A DNA stretch of 64,000 nt from Gossypium raimondii (Eukaryota > Streptophyta > Magnoliopsida > Malvales > Malvaceae), in assembly GCF_025698545.1 (NCBI RefSeq), contig NC_068575.1, positions 62,133,980 to 62,197,979 on the forward strand. The letters run 5' to 3'. The notes under the pieces were generated by a model, which worked only from the letters and a program-made list of their open reading frames with translations, did no database searches and was not told the DNA's origin. Positions 57,466-64,000 of the stretch are shown here, one piece after another; position 1 is the first letter of the stretch, and the number at the start of each line of letters is the position of its first letter. The translations under genes were made by a program, and so were the position numbers.

Positions 57466-60400
57466 ATGGCGTCCAAATCGTCTAAGAAGAAGCCTAACAG
57501 CAAGCGGTCAAGCTCCAAGCCCGCCTCCTCCCCGATGGCATCTCCGAAGCATTTTCATCTCAAAAGATTCTTCATTTTAATTTCGATTTTGTTGCCTGTT
57601 TGTGTAATTGTTGTTTTGGGAGTTTCGTCAAACACGTCGTATAAGATATCGTCGGATCATTACTCCGTTAAGATTTACGGATTTGAATTAGTCAATGAAT
57701 TCCCCCACGATCCCCGTGCTTTCACTCAGGTAAATCCCTAAAGCAATGGGTAGATGAAATTTTAAGGGTTTTTTTTTCCGGTGTCACTGTTTTCCTTAAT
57801 TCGCTTTTGCCTATATTTTTGAATTGAAATTGTTTGGTTTTTTTTGCTTCTTTCAGGGCCTTGTTTATGCTGGAAATGAATCCTTGTATGAGTCAACTGG
57901 ACTTTACAAGCAGGTTAGTTGTTTGCTATCTCATTGTAGGTCGAGTTGATCTATTTGCAGTTCCAAAATTAGGTTGCATTGTCTTGTGTCTTTATCAGTT
58001 CTGTTTAGGGTTGAATTTTAATGATACGTAACCATTTCTTAACCTCCTAATTTATCTTTGGTTTCAGTCAACTGTTCGCAGAGTAGCTATTCAGACGGGA
58101 AAGGTACACAGTTCCTGTCTTTTGATTTCCATTCGAGCTTGTTGGTTCTTGGTTGTCATCCATTTGTATGATAGGATCAACACATATTAGTATTATTTAG
58201 AAGTACAATTTTGTCTACACGTAACACTAAGATTTATTGAGATTTCTTAATGAATTAATGAAAACATAGTTAAATTTACTTGAAAGTTAGCTAGTAGGAA
58301 TGCAGTATGCTACTATGGGATCAGTATATGTGCTATATTCTGTTAACTAAGGTTGGTTAAGAACTTAAAATCGCTTTTGATTTAATCCAAGTGACAAATC
58401 AGTTAATAGGTCCTTGGTTGTAAACTGAAGCAAACTATTTTTTGGAATTCTAAGTTTGTTTACTGATGGTTTTCTATACATACAGGTTGAGGTTCTTCAC
58501 AAGATGCCTGATTCATTTTTTGGAGAGGGTTTAACCCTTCTCGGTGAAAGGTTAGTTAGAAGTAATTCAGCTGTTAGAATTTGGCTCCTGTGTTTCTCTA
58601 AAACAGTGATCTCCTTTCTTCTTTTTCTTCCTCTTCTTCCTGCCATGGTTTCTCCCCTTTCTACTTCCATCAAGGCCTTTGAAATGTGCTGCTTTTTTGG
58701 ATTTTTTGAAGTTTAAACAGGGGACAAAGCCAAAAAAATTTTTAGCGAGGGTCGGAATAAATTTTCGAGAGATCAAAATATAAGTTTATCATGTATTCGT
58801 TTACGATCTCATCATTTTTGAAATGACCAACATGAAAATTTTCATTTATAGGGGGGCAAAGTGCAATTTTACCATACATTAATTTATAATTTCTTTATTT
58901 ATAAGGAGATTGAAATGAAATTTTTTCATTTGGGTGGGGCCTGCCTGCCACCCCTCAGATTTGCCTCTGAGTTTAAAGTACTTAGAGAGATCATTTTTCA
59001 GTCGGTGGAAATTCTATTCATATTTGGTAAATTGCTTTGTATTTATATGCTTTCAATTGATGTTTATGCTCTTCATCTACTTCGGTTTTCTGCTTTGTCA
59101 TTTGGATGGCTTCTGTTAATAAGGTTCTGTATTTGTGAATTTTACATGGCATGACCTTTTGCGTGCTATTAAGACTAATGTAATAGTTCTTATGTTCTTT
59201 TGTAGGCTGTTCCAAGTAACTTGGTTGACGAAAATTGGTTTCATATATGACACAAAAAATTTGCAGAAAGTTTGTGCTTCCAGTCTCTACATTATTATAC
59301 CATTTGGCTGTTTAATTTGCATTACCATTTTGTATATTCATTTATTGAGCATTCTGAGCATGCATGGTTGAGTTTAATATAAACTTTTGATAAATTTCCA
59401 TTATTCTATTTCTGTACAATTTCATTGCTGGGAAGCTAGTCAGCTCAATGCTATACTGATATTGCAGAGTTCTTAACCTATTTGATTCATGCTGTCATGA
59501 GCTTAATCTGGCTCACTGGCTTCCCCATCCACCCGCACTGACTAAAATTATCATCATGTTTATATCTCACTACAAAATCTTACTGCTTTCTTAAACATCT
59601 AATTGTCAAATCACGTTTTACTTCTTTTCAATTGAAGTGTATTCAATGCTTGTTGTATGGATTTGTGTGTGTCCATGATGGTTTTACTTTGTCATATTCA
59701 CTGCAGTTAGATCGATTTACACATCAGATGGAAGATGGTTGGGGCCTAGCAACTGATGGCAAAATCTTATATGGAAGTGATGGGACTTCGACACTGTATC
59801 AGATAGATCCTCAAACATTAAAAGGTTGCCCTTGCACAAACGTTCTGATGATTATATGTTCCCCCTTCATTTAGGGGTTTCAACTTTGTTATTGCTCCCA
59901 ACTTTATTCATGGTGCATTTCACTGTGTAATTGAGTGTCGTTTACTAGTACTAAATATATCCTCCGTTTTCACCATCCTTTTTCTAATTATACTCTCTTT
60001 TACAACATCTTACAGCCACAAGAAAGCAAGTCATCCAATTTAATGGCCGTGAAGTACGCTATCTGAATGAATTGGAATATATAAATGGTGAAATATGGGC
60101 AAATGTTTGGCAGGTATGCCTTTGTACCTCTAGAATTTTATTTTTGTGGTTCTTGTGGCATGGTTATTGTGATTCATTGCTTAAAACTCGAAACTGGCTT
60201 TATAACAACTTGTCCACTTTATGGAATGAATGCAATGTTCTGTTCTTTGATGACAGCATAGCATAAAGAAAATAAGAAGGCAACTATTTGACTGGCTTGC
60301 AGTTCTTTACATTCTAAACAAAGTCTTCTGACAAAGGTTATTATATTAATGTCTTGCACAGAAAGCTATTTCCTAATGATCCTTCCATCCAAATATATAT

Positions 60401-61366
60401 TATATATGTATGAACTTTAAATCCTTTTCCCTTGCACTTGCATGTGGTGCAACGTATCAACTTGTTGTTCTAGACGTGTCTTATCTCAAAGTTGTCTTCA
60501 TGAGAACCAATTTGTTTTATCATATGTCCTATTTCCTCGGTATAAAATTTATTTAATTTTATGATGATTCATAAAATTACTTCCTGAAGTCTACTTTCTT
60601 TCTGTGTAGACTGACTGCATTGCTAGAATCTCACCTAAGGATGGTAGAATGCTTGGATGGATTCTTCTCCCGACTTTAAGGTTTATTTTTTTATGCTTAT
60701 TTGGAAATCCTGATCAATGTCTCCATTTAAGGTATACTTGAAGTTTGTTGATGATTTAACAATTAAATCCATCGTGCTGTTCGTTTTGTTTTACAGACAA
60801 GGACTCATAGCAGCTGGATATAACGTAAGAACTTAATTAGAAATTGCATGATGATAGATACTCTTTAGGTTGCTTTTACTTATCTTAATCTCATTGCTAA
60901 ATACTTGCATCAATTCATCAATGTTTACGCCGAGTGGCCAGCCTAACTCATGAATGCCAAAATTTCACTATGTTTCAGGGAATTGATGTTTTAAATGGCA
61001 TTGCTTGGGATAGCAACAAAAATCGCATTTTTGGTAAGTTCTAAGATCGATTTGGCTTTCAGAATCATCATTTACTTCCCTATTTTTATAGTGTCAGACA
61101 TGAGTACAGGGTATAATATTTCAAATATATCAAAAAATAATTAAAAAAATTGAGTATACCCATTTCCTGTACATACCTGCATTTGAAATTTACACCGATT
61201 CCGAGTAACATTGGCGTGGATAAAATGACCAAAATATATTGAGTTCTTTTTTTTTGGTTTCCTTCTAGTTACTGGAAAACTCTGGCCAAAGCTTTATGAG
61301 ATCAAGCTACATCCAGTAAGGAGACAAATCGACAATAAAGACATTGAGCAGCTTTGCGTGCCATGA
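57466..61366 (+). CDS. QC: Glutaminyl-peptide cyclotransferase (plant-type QC), 317 aa
   Basis: Eleven exons: 57466-57729, 57857-57913, 58068-58103, 58486-58550, 59206-59269, 59707-59824, 60016-60113, 60610-60680, 60798-60825, 60979-61033, 61269-61366; all in frame to TGA. The N-terminus is basic and Ser-rich with one membrane anchor (about 35-53), so type II, with the catalytic part in the ER/Golgi lumen. The catalytic domain shows HDPRAFTQGLVY, LYESTGLY, FFGEGLTLL, LFQVTWL, MEDGWGLATDG, LYGSDG, LNELEYINGEIWANVWQTD, ISP and LNGIAWD, which is the beta-propeller glutamine cyclotransferase family known from papaya latex. It converts N-terminal Gln of secreted peptides to pyroglutamate. Length and exon pattern fit Arabidopsis At4g25720. 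The converging neighbour is the GH28 gene. Confidence 0.95.
58700..58975. repeat. 'GGGGCCAAAGT'-type repeat in QC intron 4
   Basis: Contains GGGGACAAAGCC, GGGGGGCAAAGTGCAATTTT and GGGCCTGCCTGCCACCCCTC; related to 6928-7310 and 28340-28565. Confidence 0.55.
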
Positions 61367-61773
61367 AAAGCTATATCCTTATGTACCCACGAAGGTCTGT
61401 ATGCTGCATATAAGGCTTTATTAATTTGTATACGAATTCAGGAATGAAAATTTTCCATTGGAGATTTTTAATTTAGATACCTGATTCCTAGTCTTTACTG
61501 AATCTTTTAAAATTTGTTTGTACTATCGGGTGTCATTACATTGGGTTTCTGCATTCTCTACCATTATTAACATGAATAGATGAATGTGTAGTAAAGATGG
61601 TAGGATATAAAGGGCATTATATTATATATAAAAAACTTATATAAAATGTAACATTAATCAGGTGCTAAACATAGATGACATAAGTTGACAAAACATCTCT
61701 CTTTTTATTTTCTCTCAGATGCTAAAGTAGGTGTGGTACTGTGGTTCATTATAAGCAGTAGTATAATTTAACA
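61367..61773. other. 3' flanks of convergent QC and GH28 genes
   Basis: About 400 bp between two stop codons pointing at each other; AT-rich, no further feature. Confidence 0.5.
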
Positions 61774-63110
61774 TCAGAAGTTGCCGCTGATCGAACAAGT
61801 CTTCAACTTGACATTGTCGATAGGCAGCCTGTCCTCAGGGAAGGGGCAATCAATCTCCTTCTCAGGCAACAAGTTGCATGGTTCCGGTGTCACTTGGTTA
61901 GTAACTCCCTGAATATGAGTGCAGTTCCATTGCAACTCCTTTGGCTTTGAAGTTAGTTTGATATTGACATTAGAAATGCAAATATCCGTAAAAGGATCGT
62001 TTTCGATCCCATCCAGTCTTGCTGAATATGTAACATTATCAGCCACAACGTCTCTGTAATTGATCCCTTTGATTACCGGTAATGCTTTTGGGTCAAAACC
62101 GGGGTCTGGATGTGAGCCATAAGAGCCAGTCATCCAGAACACATACTTCATTGTATTCAATGTGATCCTCCTAACATAAATGTCTTTCACATAAGCTCCT
62201 CTTCCCACAGCTGTTTTAATCCTCACACCAGATTGAGTGTTGATTGCCGTGATGTCTTCGGCTCTTACATCTTCGATCCCACCTGACATCTCGCTCCCGA
62301 GAGCAATGGTGGCACTGTCAGGAGATATGCAGGTGAATCTTCTAATCACTAAGTTCTTGGTTGGCATGTTGAACTTGATTCCATATTGATCCCAACCACT
62401 TTTGACTGCTATGCAGTCATCCCCCGAGACTACAAAACTGTCCTCAATTTTAGTGTTTGTGCATGAATCTGGAAAATAAAAAGGTAATAAATTAATAAAT
62501 TAGTAATTAAATGAGTTAAAAAAAACTTCAAACTATGAAAGCAAGCAAACCTGGATCTATTCCATCTGTATTAGGAGAATCAACTGGTGCAAGAATGGTC
62601 AAGTGTTGGATAATTATATCACTGCAATTACGATTTCGAGTCAAAAAATGGTCAATTAAAATTTAAAATTGTCGATAAACCGGATTAACCTGCTGTATAT
62701 GGGATGAACGTTCCATGATGGAGAGTTAACCAATGTGAGATTCGAAATTTGCACCTGACTAGAATACATTATCTCGATCAAGTAAGGCCTGGTTACATTT
62801 AATTTCTCCTCTTTGAACTTTTTCCACCAGTAAGCTCCTTGGCCATCGATGGTACCGTTGTTACCTTAAGTTACAAACCACCACATATGTTCAATAAATA
62901 CGTTAGGTCCGGCTCATAAACACCATAAATTTACCCTTGCATTTAATTGTTATAAGATTGTATTTGATAGGTATTAGTGTTGAATTTACCTGTAATGACG
63001 ACATCTGTGAGGTTGGTGCCAAAAATAAGACTGCTGAACCTTCCATTAGGGGCGTCTCTTCCCCTCCCGTAAGATGGCAGAACAGGAAGATGAGGCCACT
63101 CTGATTCATC
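61774..63110 (-). CDS. GH28 polygalacturonase-like protein (pectin lyase fold), 5' part beyond the window
   Basis: Minus-strand exons seen: 63110-62990, 62864-62690, 62621-62551, 62468-61774 (TGA at 61776-61774); all in frame, about 353 residues. The first exon begins DESEWPHLPVLPSYGRGRD after a CAG acceptor, so at least one 5' exon lies outside. GH28 motifs: NTD in SPNTDGIDPDSC, DD in SGDDCIAVKSGWD, and RIK in SGVRIKT. The GHG motif of classical polygalacturonases is replaced by SATIALGSEMSGG, which is usual for this plant subfamily and makes plain polygalacturonase activity uncertain. Parallel beta-helix; probably secreted to the cell wall. Conserved GSYGSHPDPGFDPKALP follows. Confidence 0.92.
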
Positions 63111-63309
63111 CTGTTTGTTTTTTTCCAAAGATTTAGTTTAACATTAACCTCCAACAATATTAATGGTACATTCTGGTTCTAATGTATTCGATAGTTGGTC
63201 AAAAAAGTTAGTTCTCCCACTCCACACTATTGTTTACAATGTTAGGTAACAATGGCTTATATTTTTTTGGAATAAAAGCTTGGTCTAGGTTTTTGTTGGT
63301 CAAATCAAT

Positions 63310-63595
63310 TTATTTTCCTTTTTTTTTACTAAAAAAAGTAAATCAGTTTTTTATGTTATATTAAATAGTAAATTGGTTCTTACTGTTAAAAATTTAATTC
63401 ATTTTACAGTTAAAAATTAGTATAGTTGATGAAATAACTAAATAGTTACATGGCGTGTCACATGTATCTTATCTTGACATATATAAGTCATTTTTAACAG
63501 TAAAATTAGATAGAATTTTTAACAAAATATCAATTTACTCTTAAATAGATAAAATGCTATCCTATTCATAACATAAACTTCCATAATACTTTTAT
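63310..63595. mobile_element. Truncated MITE, GTAAAAGTATC family
   Basis: Internal phrases GTAAATTGGTTCTTACTGTT and ATGGCGTGTCACATGTA, right end TTCCATAATACTTTTA; the left terminus is missing or eroded. Confidence 0.6.
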
Positions 63596-63881
63596 AACTA
63601 TAAAACAAATTGAAAATTATTAATATTCCAAACAACACATAATAAAACATGATTTTGATATTATAAAATCAATTGATAATAAATAAACATGTGAATTTGA
63701 TTTGAACATAAAAATACCACATGCATGAACCTAAACAAATTGGTCTTACATTCAAAAGGTAGATATTCTAGTACCTGAAACATCCAAACTTTTCAAAGTG
63801 GGTTGAAAACTCAGTCAATAAAAAGGAAAGTTAGGGAGTGAAATGTCAGCTATTGGTGATCTAAATTATACTGAAACAAAT

Positions 63882-63883
<2 letters not shown>

Positions 63884-63913
<30 letters not shown>
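63884..63913. repeat. (TA)n microsatellite
   Basis: About 15 TA units. Confidence 0.9.
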
Positions 63914-63917
<4 letters not shown>

Positions 63918-64000
63918 TATTTAAAGAATTGAATGAGTGTATGATTTAATTGTAAAATTCATTATTTTATTAAATATCAAGTAATTTTGTTGAGAAAATT

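Larger units (their letters stand above)
63111..64000. other. GH28 intron sequence with repeats, to the window edge
   Basis: No upstream exon found. 63310-63595 is a truncated GTAAAAGTATC-family MITE (ends CCATAATACTTTTATAAC). 63884-63913 is a (TA)n microsatellite. Confidence 0.5.

Overview
The window is nuclear DNA of a flowering plant. Genes have many short introns with GT..AG borders in AT-rich sequence, and plant-specific families are present (WRKY, REVEILLE, plant reticulon, plant glutaminyl cyclase, PMD proteins). The dispersed repeats look like ones I associate with cotton (Gossypium, Malvaceae); that genus assignment is inference from memory, not something the sequence proves. Exon borders below were read by hand from splice sites, reading frame and family resemblance.

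Layout. 0-17 kb is gene-rich: a DAA1-like AAA-ATPase (+), a reticulon-like ER protein (-), TRAPP subunit TRAPPC1/BET5 (-) and the complex I subunit NDUFA5/B13 (-). 17.6-27.7 kb is one large Mutator-like element (MULE) with terminal inverted repeats and a perfect 9-bp target duplication. It holds a decayed transposase, a decayed plant-mobile-domain (PMD) gene, inverted arrays of a roughly 50-bp subterminal repeat, and a 2.3-kb solo LTR nested in one repeat unit. At 29.9-31.2 kb lies a group IIe WRKY gene (-). 31.4-47.2 kb has no gene I can support; it holds a second solo LTR (2.7 kb), a hAT-type MITE, a 1-kb non-autonomous MULE and several copies of a ~350-bp MITE family. 47.3-64 kb is gene-rich again: a REVEILLE clock MYB (+), a CBE1-like eIF4E-binding protein (-), glutaminyl-peptide cyclotransferase (+) and a GH28 polygalacturonase-like gene (-) whose 5' end lies beyond the window.

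The genes are unrelated single-copy functions (membrane AAA-ATPase, ER shaping, Golgi tethering, respiration, defence and clock transcription, translation, peptide maturation, cell wall); nothing suggests a cluster working together. The notable structures are the transposons: the PMD-carrying MULE with its subterminal arrays, and at least four MITE families whose boundaries can be set from 8-, 9- or 10-bp target duplications visible in the sequence.
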